Below are positions 8,560 through 17,756 of a DNA stretch of 64,000 nt, one piece after another. The notes beneath the pieces are model-generated. The model worked only from the letters and a program-made list of their open reading frames with translations, did no database searches and had not been told where the DNA came from. The translations under genes were made by a program, and so were the position numbers. The first letter of the stretch is position 1, and each line of letters opens with the position of its first letter. Source of the DNA: Kitasatospora sp. MMS16-BH015 (GTDB lineage Bacteria > Actinomycetota > Actinomycetes > Streptomycetales > Streptomycetaceae); contig NZ_CP025394.1 in assembly GCF_002943525.1 (NCBI RefSeq), positions 8,757,001 through 8,821,000 of the forward strand. Direction: 5' to 3'.

Positions 8560-10209
8560 TCAGAGCAGTTCGAGGGCGGCCCGGGCCGCGTTGTGACCGG
8601 GGATGCCGCTGACCCCGCCGCCCCGGACGGCGCCGGCGCCGCAGAGCAGCACGTTCGGGTGGGCGGTGGCCACGCCCCAGCGGGCGGCCGGGTCGGTGGC
8701 CGGGGTGGTGGCCGGGGTGGTGGCCGACCCGGTGGTCGGCTCGGTGGTGGGCTCGGTGAGGAAGGGGAAGGCGAGGTCGCGGTGGAAGATGTGGCCGCCG
8801 GGCAGGCCGAGTTCGCGTTCCAGGTCGAGCGGGGTCTTGGCCTCGAGGCAGGGCCTCCCCTCGGCGTTTAGGGCCAGGCAGTCGGCGATCGGCTCGGCGA
8901 GCAGCTCGTCCAGCTGGGCCAGACTCGCCCGCAGGGCACGCTCCTTGGCGGCCGGATCGGCGAAGAGCCGGGCCGGCAGGTGGAGGCCGAACAGGGTCAG
9001 GGTGTGCAGGCCGGCGGCGCCGGGGCCCAGGATCGAGGGGTCGGTCAGGGTGTGGCAGTAGATCTCCGAGGGCGGCGCGGCCGGGATCCGGCCCGCCTCG
9101 GCCTCGGCGTACGCGGTGGCCAACTGCCGGTAGCCCTCGGCGATGTGGAAGGTACCCGCGAAGGCCTCGGCCGGGGCCACGGCGGTGTCGCGGAGCCGGG
9201 GCAGCCGGCGCAGCACCATGTTGACCTTGAGCTGGGCGCCCTCGGGGGCCGGGCCGGGCGCGGTGCCGAGGAGCCGCTCGAGGGTGGCCGGAGCGGCGTT
9301 GACCAGGGCCAGTCGGGCCACCGCGGTCTTCTCCTGGCCATTCTGACGGTACGTCAGCTCGACCGGGCCCGTCCCGTCGGTGGCGAGGGCGGTCACCTCG
9401 CAGTCGGTGCGCAGCTCGGCGCCGGCCGCTCGCGCGGCCTCGGCTAGGGCGCCGGTCACCGCGCCCATGCCGCCGACCGGCACGTCCCAGTCGCCGGTGC
9501 CGTTGCCGATCACGTGGTAGAGGAAGCAGCGGTTCTGGCGCAGCGCGGGGTCGTGGGCGTGGGTGAAGGTGCCGATCAGCGCGTCGGTGAGCACCACCCC
9601 GCGCACCAGGTCGTCGGCGAAGCGCCCCTCGAGGGCCTCGCCGAGCGGCCGCTCGAAGAGCTCGGCCCAGGCCCGGTCGTCGCCGATGGCGGTGCGCAAC
9701 TCCCGCCGGGTGGGCAGCGGTTCGGTGAGGGTGGGGAAGACCTTCCGGGCGACCCGGCCGGTCATGTCGTAGAACTCCTGCCAGGCCGCCCACTCCCGGT
9801 CGCCACCGGTGAGCGTCCGGAAGGAGGCCCGGGTGCGGCCCGGGTCTGCCGCGTCCACCAGCAGCCCGGTGGACCGGCCGTCGCGAACGGCGGGCGTGTA
9901 GGAGGAGATCCGGCGCCGGCGCAGGTCGAGGCGGAGCCCGAGTTCCTTGACGATGGCGTGCGGCAGCAGGCTGACCAGGTAGGAGTACCGGGAGAGCCGG
10001 GCGTCGACGCCGACGAAGGCCTGTGCCGAGACCGCCGCGCCGCCGAGCTGCGGCAGCCGCTCCAGGAGCAGCACCCGGCGGCCCGCCCGGGCCAGGTAGG
10101 CCGCCGCCACCAGCCCGTTGTGCCCGCCGCCGACGATCACCGCGTCGTACCGGTCCGACGTGCCCGCCCGACCCGGGATGTCGGTTCGACCTGACGTGTC
10201 CGCGCTCAT
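8560..10209 (-). CDS. FAD-dependent oxidoreductase, phytoene-desaturase/PYROXD2-like
   Basis: This is a 549-residue flavoprotein of the amine-oxidase / carotenoid-dehydrogenase superfamily. The Rossmann dinucleotide site is VIVGGGHNGLVAAAYLARAG near residue 25, and the conserved RLPQLGGAA follows at the second beta strand. The C-terminus has the FAD-closing pattern LLCGAGAVRGGGVSGIPGHNAA. Length fits the NAD(P)/FAD-dependent group that includes PYROXD2 and bacterial CrtI-like oxidases. No carotenoid-synthesis genes are nearby, so a carotenoid substrate is not supported. A low-complexity Thr-Pro-Ala stretch of about 20 residues near residue 505 is unusual. It lies 63 bp downstream of the cysteine-hydrolase gene on the same strand. 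Confidence 0.85.
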   Translation of the reverse strand: MSADTSGRTDIPGRAGTSDRYDAVIVGGGHNGLVAAAYLARAGRRVLLLERLPQLGGAAVSAQAFVGVDARLSRYSYLVSLLPHAIVKELGLRLDLRRRRISSYTPAVRDGRSTGLLVDAADPGRTRASFRTLTGGDREWAAWQEFYDMTGRVARKVFPTLTEPLPTRRELRTAIGDDRAWAELFERPLGEALEGRFADDLVRGVVLTDALIGTFTHAHDPALRQNRCFLYHVIGNGTGDWDVPVGGMGAVTGALAEAARAAGAELRTDCEVTALATDGTGPVELTYRQNGQEKTAVARLALVNAAPATLERLLGTAPGPAPEGAQLKVNMVLRRLPRLRDTAVAPAEAFAGTFHIAEGYRQLATAYAEAEAGRIPAAPPSEIYCHTLTDPSILGPGAAGLHTLTLFGLHLPARLFADPAAKERALRASLAQLDELLAEPIADCLALNAEGRPCLEAKTPLDLERELGLPGGHIFHRDLAFPFLTEPTTEPTTGSATTPATTPATDPAARWGVATAHPNVLLCGAGAVRGGGVSGIPGHNAARAALELL

Positions 10210-10272
10210 CCGGCCACGCTACGACACCCCGGCGCGCCGGGGAAGACGGCCGCGCCGGGCTGTGGTGGCGCC

Positions 10273-10863
10273 TCAGCCGAGGTCGTGCGCGGACTCGACC
10301 ACGATGCCGTAGAGGTCGGTGATGGTGGCGAGCGCGCCGTGGTGGATCTCGTGCGCGGTGAGCACGGTGGAGGGCGAGCGGAGCGAGCGGGTGGCGCAGG
10401 CCTCGGCGACCACGGTGGGGTGGTGGCCCCGGAGGAAGGCGCCCTCGCTGGTGAAGAGCACGCACATGTGGGTCATGAAGCCCGCGATCACCAGGTGCCC
10501 CCGCCCGGCCGCCTCGATCTGCTCGGCCAGGTCGGTGCCGTGGAAGGAGTTCGGCGCCTGCTTCACGATCACCGACTCGCCGTCGGCGGGGGCCACGGCC
10601 GGGTGGATCTCGCCGATCTCGGCGCGGATGTCGTACGGGGTGCCCTCGCCGCCGTCGTGCTGCACGTGGATGACGTGCGCCCCGGCCGCGCGGGCCCGGC
10701 CGAGCAGCGTGGCGGCGGAGTCGAGGGCCGGCCGCCAGCCCTCCAGCTCCATCACGCCGGTGGTGTAGGTCCGCTGGTAGTCGATCAGCACGAGGGTGGA
10801 GTCGGCGAGGGTGGCCGGGGTCTGGTCGAAGCCGTTGAGGGCGCGGAGGGTGGTCGAAGGCAT
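10273..10863 (-). CDS. Isochorismatase-like cysteine hydrolase
   Basis: This 196-residue cytosolic hydrolase belongs to the isochorismatase / nicotinamidase superfamily. The catalytic triad is visible: Asp28 in LIDYQ, Lys101 in IVKQ and Cys134 in GFMTHMCV. The non-prolyl cis-peptide before the cysteine fits MTHMC. Such enzymes hydrolyse amides or vinyl ethers; substrate prediction is not reliable in this family. ATG at 10863 is the natural start at the superfamily N-terminus. The gene diverges from a GlxA-type regulator across 126 bp, a pairing often seen for isochorismatase genes, so the regulator probably controls it. Confidence 0.88.
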   Translation of the reverse strand: MPSTTLRALNGFDQTPATLADSTLVLIDYQRTYTTGVMELEGWRPALDSAATLLGRARAAGAHVIHVQHDGGEGTPYDIRAEIGEIHPAVAPADGESVIVKQAPNSFHGTDLAEQIEAAGRGHLVIAGFMTHMCVLFTSEGAFLRGHHPTVVAEACATRSLRSPSTVLTAHEIHHGALATITDLYGIVVESAHDLG

Positions 10864-10934
10864 GGTGAGGCCGCTCTCTGCTCGGTGGGTGGCTGCTGGT
10901 TCCAGCTGCGAGAACAACGCTAGGCGGGGGCTCG

Positions 10935-10973
10935 GATGTCGGCAATGTCGTCTAACATGCAGAAACCGACATC
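10935..10973. promoter_or_regulatory. Inverted repeat between hydrolase and GlxA-type regulator
   Basis: GATGTCGG (10935-10942) and CCGACATC (10966-10973) are perfect 8-bp arms around 23 bases. Inside them sits a second dyad, ATGT (10945-10948) and ACAT (10955-10958). TAACAT at 10954 could be a -10 box for the rightward gene. The position fits an operator shared by both divergent genes. Confidence 0.5.
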
Positions 10974-10989
10974 GGGAGCGAGGGGTGTG

Positions 10990-11979
10990 ATGGCTGCGGT
11001 CGAGCGGTACATCGTGATCGTCCTGTTCGAGGGGGTCGATCTCCTCGACGTGACCGGGCCGCCGGAGGTGTTCTCGCTGGTCGGGCGGGAGATCCAGGGG
11101 GAGACCGGGTACCGGGTGGTGCTGGCCGCCGAGAGCCTCGCGCCGGTCACCACCTCGGCCGGGGTGCGGCTGCTGCCGGACGTCACCTTCGCCGAGGCGG
11201 CCGGGCGGAGCATCGACACCCTGCTGGTGCCCGGCTCGGTGGAGACCGACGGTGACCAGCGGGTCCGGGCCGTGACCGACCCGGCCGTGGTGGCCTGGGT
11301 CCGTCGGCTCGCCGAGCGGTCGCGGCGGGTCACCTCGGTCTGCGTGGGCGCGCACCTGCTGGCCGCCGCCGGGCTGCTCGACGGCAAGCGGGCCACCACC
11401 CACTGGTCCACCGCCCGGCAGCTGGCCGCCGAGTACCCGGCCGTCCGGGTGGACGCCGACCCGATCTTCATCCGGGAGGGCGAGGTCTGGACCGGCGCGG
11501 GCATCAGCGCCTGCCTCGACCTCTCCCTCGCCCTGGTGGCCGACGACTTCGGCGAGGCCGTCGCGCTGCGAGTGGCGCGCCAACTGGTGATGTACCTCAA
11601 ACGCCCCAGCGGCCAGAGCCAGTTCAGCGTCCCGCTCGAACCGGTCTCCACCACGCGCCGGGTGGAGGAGCTGCGCCTGTACATCGCCCAGCACCTCGAC
11701 CACCCGCTCTCCGTCGCCGAGCTGGCCGAGCGCGCCTGCGTCAGCGACCGCCAGCTCACCCGGATCTTCAAGACCGAGCTCGGCACCACCCCGAGCGCCT
11801 ACGTCGAGTCGGCCCGGGTCGAACGGGCCCGCAACCAGCTGGAATCCACCGACGCCACCCTCGAACGGATCGCCACCGACTGCGGATTCGGCACCACCGA
11901 CACCCTGGTCCGGGCCTTCCGCCGGCGCCTGGACACCACGCCGACGGAGTACCGGATCCGGTTCCGTACCAGGGGCTAG
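10990..11979 (+). CDS. GlxA-family AraC-type regulator with DJ-1/PfpI domain
   Basis: This 329-residue regulator has an N-terminal DJ-1/PfpI-like domain (residues 5-185; SVCVGAHLLAAAG carries the nucleophile-position Cys118). A C-terminal AraC double helix-turn-helix occupies about residues 225-328 (SVAELAERACVSDRQLTRIFK, then IATDCGFGTTDTLVRAFRR). These proteins sense small metabolites and act as activators. ATG at 10990 follows GCGAGGGG; an upstream in-frame extension to 10936 crosses the operator region and is less likely. It is divergent from the cysteine-hydrolase gene, its probable target. Confidence 0.9.
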   Translation: MAAVERYIVIVLFEGVDLLDVTGPPEVFSLVGREIQGETGYRVVLAAESLAPVTTSAGVRLLPDVTFAEAAGRSIDTLLVPGSVETDGDQRVRAVTDPAVVAWVRRLAERSRRVTSVCVGAHLLAAAGLLDGKRATTHWSTARQLAAEYPAVRVDADPIFIREGEVWTGAGISACLDLSLALVADDFGEAVALRVARQLVMYLKRPSGQSQFSVPLEPVSTTRRVEELRLYIAQHLDHPLSVAELAERACVSDRQLTRIFKTELGTTPSAYVESARVERARNQLESTDATLERIATDCGFGTTDTLVRAFRRRLDTTPTEYRIRFRTRG

Positions 11980-12009
11980 GCCGGGCTGCGCCCCGCGCCA
12001 TCGACGGGA

Positions 12010-12963
12010 CTACCTCTCCTCCGCGTTCGCGATCAGCTGCTCGGCGACACCGTGCGGTACTTCGGCGTAGGAGTCGAACCGCATCGTCCAGCTCGCCCGC
12101 CCCGAGGTCCTGCCCGCGAGGTCGTCGGAGTAGCCGAGCAACTCGGACACGGGCACCAGGGCCTGCACGACCCGGCCGCCGGCATGCCTCTCCCACGCCC
12201 GGACCTCGCCGCGGCGGGAGCCGAGGTCGGCGATGACGCCCCCCACACAGTCCTCGGGCGTGCTGACCTCCACGGCCATCACCGGCTCGACCAGCACGGG
12301 GTCGGCCTGGCGCAGGGCCTCCGTGAGGGCCCTCGCACCGGCGGTCCGGAAGGCGACGTCGGAGGAGTGGGCCTCGCGGACGAGGCCGCCGAGCAGCGTG
12401 ACGCGCACGCCGATCACCTCGCAGCCGGCCAGGACGCCGGACTGCATCGTGCTCCGGCAGCCGGCGTCGACCGAAGGGACGTATGCCACCGGAATCCCGC
12501 CACCGGTGAGGCTCGTGAACTCGTACCCGGCGCCGCCGAGGGCGATCGGCTCGACGCCGATCCGCACCCGGGCGTACTGATCGGCGCAGCCGGTCTGCTT
12601 GCGATGGGTGTACTCGACACATTCGACGGCTCTGCGGATGGTCTCCCGGTAGACGACCTGCGGCCTGCTGACGTTGACCCCGACCCGGAACTCGCGTTCC
12701 AGGCGGCCGACCAGGATCTCGAGCTGCTGCTCACTCATGGCGCCGACGAGGGTCTGGCCCGTCTCCTCGTCCGGGTGGACCCGGAAGGAGGCTTCCTCCT
12801 CGGCCAGCTGCGCGAGCGCGACGCCGAGCCGCTGCTGGTCGGCGTTCGACCGGGGTTCGAGCGCGACCCGGAGGACCGGAGCGAAGCGGCCCACGGGCTC
12901 CAGGACCGCCCGCTCCACGCGGTCGGACAGCGTCTCACCGTTGAGCATGTCGTTCGGATCCAT
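12010..12963 (-). CDS. EF-G C-terminal half only (domains III-V, no GTPase)
   Basis: This 317-residue protein aligns by eye with elongation factor G from the end of domain II (GETLSD) through domains III, IV and V. VLRVALEPRSNADQQ, EILVGRLEREFRV and PQVVYRETI are domain III and its junction; GGVIADLGSRRGEV and GYSDDLAGRTSGRASWTM are domain V. There is no G1-G5 region and none upstream, where a DUF4132 stop codon intervenes 177 bp away. The domain IV tip that normally reads HDVDSSE is REAHSSD here. ATG at 12963 has no clear ribosome-binding site. It is either a decayed EF-G/TetM-like gene or a stand-alone ribosome-binding module. The open frame and conserved domain III argue for recent function. 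Confidence 0.7.
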   Translation of the reverse strand: MDPNDMLNGETLSDRVERAVLEPVGRFAPVLRVALEPRSNADQQRLGVALAQLAEEEASFRVHPDEETGQTLVGAMSEQQLEILVGRLEREFRVGVNVSRPQVVYRETIRRAVECVEYTHRKQTGCADQYARVRIGVEPIALGGAGYEFTSLTGGGIPVAYVPSVDAGCRSTMQSGVLAGCEVIGVRVTLLGGLVREAHSSDVAFRTAGARALTEALRQADPVLVEPVMAVEVSTPEDCVGGVIADLGSRRGEVRAWERHAGGRVVQALVPVSELLGYSDDLAGRTSGRASWTMRFDSYAEVPHGVAEQLIANAEER

Positions 12964-13140
12964 GACGGCGACGATAGCGCCGGGGCCCGCCGGGAGCGGA
13001 CGGCCGGGCCCGCAGGTCCGGCCGCGCGGACGACCGAACTCCGGCTCTCGCGGAGGGCGGGCTCGACGACGTGCCGCCCGGTCGTAACAGCCCGACACGG
13101 GAGTGACCCGCCGGGAGTATGTCGCGCGGTGCGGGGTTCG

Positions 13141-16100
13141 CTACGACGGCAGAGCCGACTCGCTGGTCAACTCGGTGAGGTCGGCGAGGAGTTCGGAGGC
13201 GGTGAGCGGATCCAGCTGGGCGAAGGTGGCCGGGTGGGGGTCGTGGGCCCAGTGGTCGCGGCGGGTGGTGTCGAGCCAGACCTGCTCCAGAGTCTGGTCC
13301 GGGAAGGCCGTGGCGTCGCCGAGGTAGAGACCCTCGTCGAGGTGGATGAGGAGGTGGCGGCCGTCGGGGAGCGGCTTGGAGATCCAGCCTTCCATCCCGT
13401 TGCCGTCCTGCTCGCCGCGCTGCCAGCCGCGCTTGAGCAGGGCGAGCAGGCGGCCGACCGGCACGGTGTGGCCCTCGAAGCGGTGCAGGCGGTGGCCGGC
13501 GGCCTCCTCGAGGGTGAAGGCGTGGGTGGGGCGGGCGAGTTGGGGGAAGGGCTGGCTGAGGCCCTGGGCGGTGAAGAGCGCCGTCCAGGCCGCGAGGGCG
13601 GGGCCGAGCTGGAGCGGGTGGGGGAGGAGGACGGTGGCGTCCTCGGGGAGGGTGAGGGCTCGGCCGTGGAGATCGAGGTAGCGGCCGTCCTCGGCGACCC
13701 GGAAGGCGGTGCCCGCGGAGCACCAGAGCAGGCGGCGGACCAGGCGGCCGGTGAGCGGGTGGGCGACGAAGTGCTCGGCGAACTCGGAGGCGGTGACCGT
13801 GCGTCGGGTGAGCATGGCGGCTTCGAGACGGCGCGTCTGGTCGGCGGCGAGGGCGCGGGCCTCCTTCTTGAGGGCGAGGAAGTGCTTGCGCTCGGCGGTG
13901 GCCAGCTCCTGGTCGTCCCCGGCGGCGGGGGTGGGCAGGTCCTTGCGCTGCTTGCCGGCGGCGTCCCGCACGTAGGGGCGGAGGAGGTGGTCGAAGCCCA
14001 CCGTGAAGCGGCGGGGGCCGTAGTCGACCACGGTGGTGGCGTCGGGGGCCAGGCCGAGGTCGGGGACCAGTCGGTCGGCGAGCTGCTCGGCGGTGAGGCC
14101 CAGACCGGCGGCCACCTCGGCGATCTTCTCCTGGGCCCGCTCCTTGAGCGCCTTGAACTTCACCCGCTGGGCGATGGCCTGCAGCTGCCGGAGGGCGGTG
14201 TCGCCGCCGATGCCGGCCAGCACGGTGAGGCCCTCGACGGCGCGGTGGTGGGCGCTCTGGCCGGGCCACTCCCGGAGCAGCGGGCTCAGCCGGCGCACGG
14301 TCTCCTCGTCCCCGAAGAAGCCCAGGCCGTAGAGCGCCCAGCTCTCCTTGGCGGGCATGGTCGCCTGCCGCCAGGCCTCGAACACCGCCCAGCCGAAGGC
14401 GGCCAAGGAGTCGGCCCGGCAGGCCGCCTTGACGGCGGCCAGGCCCGGGTACGGCTCGCCCGAACCGGAGAGCGCGAGCATGGTGAGCACGTGCCGGACG
14501 GCGGCTTCGGGGAGAGCGGCCCCCGAGGAGAGCAGCAGCTGCGGCAGGACGGCGGGCGGTAGCCAGCCGGGGAGCTCCGGGAGCCTGGCCGGCAGCCCGG
14601 TGCGCAGCGGATCGACGGGCAGGGTCTCAGCGAGGATCTCCGCCGCCTGGGCGCCGAAGCGTTCGGCGGTGGCGGCGAGCACGGCTTCGGTGCCCTCGGC
14701 GGTGGCGATCAGGCGCAGGGCCCGGGTGGCCGCGGTGCGGGCGGCTCCGGTGGGGCCGACGGCGTCGGGGACGAGCCGCAGGGCGGCCGGCAGGCCGTGC
14801 CGGGCGAACCAGGAACGGGCCACCGGGGCAACGGACTTGGGCTTGGCCAGGCCGGCGGCCAGGAAGCGGGCGGTGGCGGTGTCGAGGAAGGGGAGGAGGA
14901 GTGCGGCGTGGTCGGTGGGCTTGGCCATGGCGGCGGTGAGGGCCGCGGGCAGGGCCGCGAGGCCGTACTTGGCGATGATCGGGGGCATGGCCACCTCGGC
15001 CCGCCAGAACTGCAGGGGGCGCCAGGCGGCCACGGCGGCGGTGAGTTCTTCGGCGGGGCCGGCCAGGAGGAGCCGGTAGACCGTGGCGAAGTCGGCCGTG
15101 CCACCCAGCAGTTGCTCGGCCTCGGCGGCCCAGTTCGGGGCGGTGGGGTGGTAGGTGTGGTCGAAGTAGGGGATCGGCCGGGACCACTGCTCGTGTTCGC
15201 CGGGCAGCCAGCACAGTTGCGGTGCGGCGTCGAGTCCGAGGCCGGTGAGCACCCGGACCGGGGGGACGGCGGCGTCGGCCGCCCACGGTGGGCTGACCAG
15301 CAGGGCGGGTAGGTCTTCGGCGGAGGCTTCCGGTGCGCGGGTGGCCGATGCGCGCTCGGCCCGGACGAACTCGGCTGCCTCCGGGTCGAGTTGCGCGACG
15401 CCGACGGGACAGCGGGTGAGGTGGGCGGCGAGCAGGTGGCGGGCCGTGACGGCGTGCCTGCTCTCGGTACGCGCCAGGTCGGCCAGCAGCCGGGTGGCCC
15501 GGCCCGGGTACCGGTCCGTGGCGGCCTGGAGGGCGGGCCGGGTGTACATGTCGTCCAGGCGGCCGAGGAGGAGGGCGAAGGCAGCGTCGGTGGGGAGCTC
15601 GACCACGGCGGCCGTGAGCTCGCGGAGCTCCTCCGGGCGCACCGACTGTTCGATCGCGCGGGCCAGCATGGGCAGGCAGTCGGGGCCGACCGCGTCGGCG
15701 AGGGTGGCGAGCACGGCGGGGTCCTTCACCAGCCAGCAGTACCGCTCGGTGGCCGCCAGGTGTCCGGCCTGAGCGGGATCGTCGAGGGAGCGGTACAGCA
15801 GCGAGCGGAGCGGCGGGTAGGAGTCGCCGGACTCCGGCTGGTCGGCGATGGACTCCCCGGCCCAGCCCGGGGTGCCGGCGGCCAGGTAGGTGGTGACCAG
15901 GCGGCGGCGGGCGCTGGTGCGGCAGGCCGCCAGTGCCGCGACGGTCTGCCGGTGCGTCTCCTGGTCGGCGACGGCCAGCAACTCCCTTACCCGCCCGGCC
16001 GTGTGAGGGGCGAGGTGGCCGGGGAGCAGGCCCGTGGAGCCACGGCGTGCCAGGGCGCGCCGCCTGGGCAGTCCCGGCAGGTACTGATCGGTCTCGGCGA

Positions 16101-16545
16101 GCTCGAAGAGCTCCACCGCGGCTCGGGCGGCGAACACCAGGCCGTGGCGGAGCGCCCATCCGTCGGCGAACGAGACCTCCGGCCTGGCGCGGCTGACCGC
16201 GTGCGCGAGGGCGGCGGCACCGAGTGGATCGGCAGCCCCGTCGAGCCGGTGCCGGACGGCGGTCACCAGGGCCGGGTCGGAATCGGGGGAGAGCAGGAGC
16301 GCCTCGATCTCGCCCCGTTCCTCGGCCACCAGCAGTGCGGTGCCGTCCGGTGCCGTCGGGTCGAGACCGGCTACGGGACGGTACACCCTCCCGCGGCGCG
16401 GCTCGACCAGTGCACGCCAGCCGTGCGGGAGGGTGAACCTGGACTCGTCAGCCGGCCCGCAGGCCCCGGTGCCCGCCTCCGGTGATCCCGCCTCCGTGGG
16501 TCCGTGCTGCCCGGATCCGGTGCCGGCCGACGCCAACTGGTCCAC
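13141..16545 (-). CDS. DUF4132 domain protein (long form, 1134 aa)
   Basis: This is a large soluble protein. Residues 1-750 are helical and Ala/Leu-rich, like HEAT repeats. From about residue 880 comes the DUF4132 core with ERKHFLALKKEARALAADQTRR, HPLTGRLVRRLLW and QPFPQLARPTHAF. GTG at 16545 is preceded by GAGGAGAG, a strong site, so longer frames that run further upstream are not the true start. DUF4132 is often found with WGR or MolR-like proteins; its biochemical role is not established. A shorter paralogue lies at 2144-4252. It diverges from an MpaB-like oxygenase across 196 bp and precedes the EF-G half-gene on the same strand. Confidence 0.8.
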   Translation of the reverse strand: MDQLASAGTGSGQHGPTEAGSPEAGTGACGPADESRFTLPHGWRALVEPRRGRVYRPVAGLDPTAPDGTALLVAEERGEIEALLLSPDSDPALVTAVRHRLDGAADPLGAAALAHAVSRARPEVSFADGWALRHGLVFAARAAVELFELAETDQYLPGLPRRRALARRGSTGLLPGHLAPHTAGRVRELLAVADQETHRQTVAALAACRTSARRRLVTTYLAAGTPGWAGESIADQPESGDSYPPLRSLLYRSLDDPAQAGHLAATERYCWLVKDPAVLATLADAVGPDCLPMLARAIEQSVRPEELRELTAAVVELPTDAAFALLLGRLDDMYTRPALQAATDRYPGRATRLLADLARTESRHAVTARHLLAAHLTRCPVGVAQLDPEAAEFVRAERASATRAPEASAEDLPALLVSPPWAADAAVPPVRVLTGLGLDAAPQLCWLPGEHEQWSRPIPYFDHTYHPTAPNWAAEAEQLLGGTADFATVYRLLLAGPAEELTAAVAAWRPLQFWRAEVAMPPIIAKYGLAALPAALTAAMAKPTDHAALLLPFLDTATARFLAAGLAKPKSVAPVARSWFARHGLPAALRLVPDAVGPTGAARTAATRALRLIATAEGTEAVLAATAERFGAQAAEILAETLPVDPLRTGLPARLPELPGWLPPAVLPQLLLSSGAALPEAAVRHVLTMLALSGSGEPYPGLAAVKAACRADSLAAFGWAVFEAWRQATMPAKESWALYGLGFFGDEETVRRLSPLLREWPGQSAHHRAVEGLTVLAGIGGDTALRQLQAIAQRVKFKALKERAQEKIAEVAAGLGLTAEQLADRLVPDLGLAPDATTVVDYGPRRFTVGFDHLLRPYVRDAAGKQRKDLPTPAAGDDQELATAERKHFLALKKEARALAADQTRRLEAAMLTRRTVTASEFAEHFVAHPLTGRLVRRLLWCSAGTAFRVAEDGRYLDLHGRALTLPEDATVLLPHPLQLGPALAAWTALFTAQGLSQPFPQLARPTHAFTLEEAAGHRLHRFEGHTVPVGRLLALLKRGWQRGEQDGNGMEGWISKPLPDGRHLLIHLDEGLYLGDATAFPDQTLEQVWLDTTRRDHWAHDPHPATFAQLDPLTASELLADLTELTSESALPS

Positions 16546-16741
16546 GGTGCGCTCTCCTCGGGATGCGGCGAGCCGCCGGGCGCGGCCTGCGCCGGTGTGC
16601 TCGGGAGGCACCCTAACGACCGCCGCCGACACCGGCCTGGGCGGCCCGGCGGGCCGTCGGTACGCTGACAGCAGCCGATCGCGGGCCGGTCGGCGGCCGG
16701 CCGGTGTGGAGCCGGCCTCGGGTCGGCGGAGAGGCGGGGGC

Positions 16742-17686
16742 ATGGCGGCGGCGGACGGGTGGCGGGGGCCGGTGGCCGCGCTGCGGGCCAGGCTGTTGGC
16801 GGAGATCAACTCGACGGTGCACGGGGACGACCTGCACCTGGAGCGGTACGACCGGCCGGCCGGTGATCCGGGGCTGTTCGGGCCGCGGAGCGTGGTGTGG
16901 CGGGTGCACGGACACCCGGCCGGGATGCTCGCGGGCGGGTTCGCGGCGCTGCTGCTGCAGTCGCTGCACCCCTTGGCGATGGCCGGGGTGGACGCCTACT
17001 CCGACTTTCGGGAGGACCCGACCGGGCGGCTCAACCGGACGGCGCGGTTCGTCTCCACCACGACCCTCGGCTCGACCGAGGCGGCCGAGCGGGCGATCGA
17101 GGCGGTCCGGCGGATCCACCCGCGGATCCGGGGCACCGCCCCGGACGGCCGCCCGTACCGGGCCGACGACCCGGCGCTGCTCACCTGGGTGCACACCGCC
17201 GAGGTGTACTGCTTCCTGACGGGTCATCAGATGTTCGCGGACCGGCCGCTGACCGGCGCCGAGAGCGACGCCTACCTGGACGAGGTGGCGGTGATCGCCG
17301 AGCGGCTCGGTGCCACCGGGGCGCCGCACTCGCGGGCCGAGGTGCTGGCCTATCTGGCCGAGATCCGTCCCGAACTCCGCGCCACCCCGGCCGCGTTGGA
17401 GGTGGTCGAGCTGCTGCGCGGGTTCGGCCGCAGTGCTCGGGAGCGGGCCGTCGTCCATCTGCTGACCAATGCCTCGGTGGGCATGCTGCCCGACTGGGCG
17501 CGGGCCGAACTCGGCATCCGGCGGCCCCGGTCGGTGCGCGAGGCCTGGGACCGGCCGGTGGCCCGGGTGGCTGGCCGGCTGATGGTCTGGGCCTGCGGCG
17601 ACTCGCAGATCCGGGCCGCCGCCGAGGCCCGCGCGGCGGCCGCACCGGCGGGCCGGGCGCCCGCCGAGGTGGTGGCGGCCGACTGA
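16742..17686 (+). CDS. DUF2236 (MpaB/latex-clearing-like) oxygenase family protein
   Basis: This 314-residue, mostly helical protein belongs to DUF2236, the family of fungal MpaB and bacterial rubber oxygenase catalytic domains, thought to bind haem. Conserved features visible are the SVVWRVHGHPAG start, the LLQSLHPLAMAGV helix, the SDFREDPTGRLNRTARFV segment, and the WVHTAEVYCFLTGHQMF region with candidate haem-ligand histidines. ATG at 16742 has GGAGAGGCGGGGG just upstream. There is no signal peptide. Oxygenase chemistry is known for a few family members only; the substrate here is unknown. Confidence 0.85.
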   Translation: MAAADGWRGPVAALRARLLAEINSTVHGDDLHLERYDRPAGDPGLFGPRSVVWRVHGHPAGMLAGGFAALLLQSLHPLAMAGVDAYSDFREDPTGRLNRTARFVSTTTLGSTEAAERAIEAVRRIHPRIRGTAPDGRPYRADDPALLTWVHTAEVYCFLTGHQMFADRPLTGAESDAYLDEVAVIAERLGATGAPHSRAEVLAYLAEIRPELRATPAALEVVELLRGFGRSARERAVVHLLTNASVGMLPDWARAELGIRRPRSVREAWDRPVARVAGRLMVWACGDSQIRAAAEARAAAAPAGRAPAEVVAAD

Positions 17687-17720
17687 GTCGAAGGTCGGAG
17701 CGCGGGTGCCGTCCGGGATC

Positions 17721-17749
17721 TTGGCAGGGCCCGGTGCGGCCCCTATAGT
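17721..17749 (+). promoter_or_regulatory. Near-consensus promoter of the MFS transporter
   Basis: TTGGCA (17721-17726), a 17-bp spacer and TATAGT (17744-17749) make one of the best housekeeping promoters in the window. The start point would fall near 17756, directly at the edge of the inverted repeat at 17757-17775. Confidence 0.65.
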
Positions 17750-17756
17750 CGGCCGG

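Noticed and set aside
8560..10209. Carotenoid-biosynthesis role for the desaturase-like flavoprotein
   Set aside because: No phytoene synthase, GGPP synthase or cyclase is nearby, and the PYROXD2-like branch is broader than carotenoid enzymes.
12052..14562. An 836-codon plus-strand frame
   Set aside because: It is antisense to the EF-G fragment and the DUF4132 gene, low complexity, with no motif.
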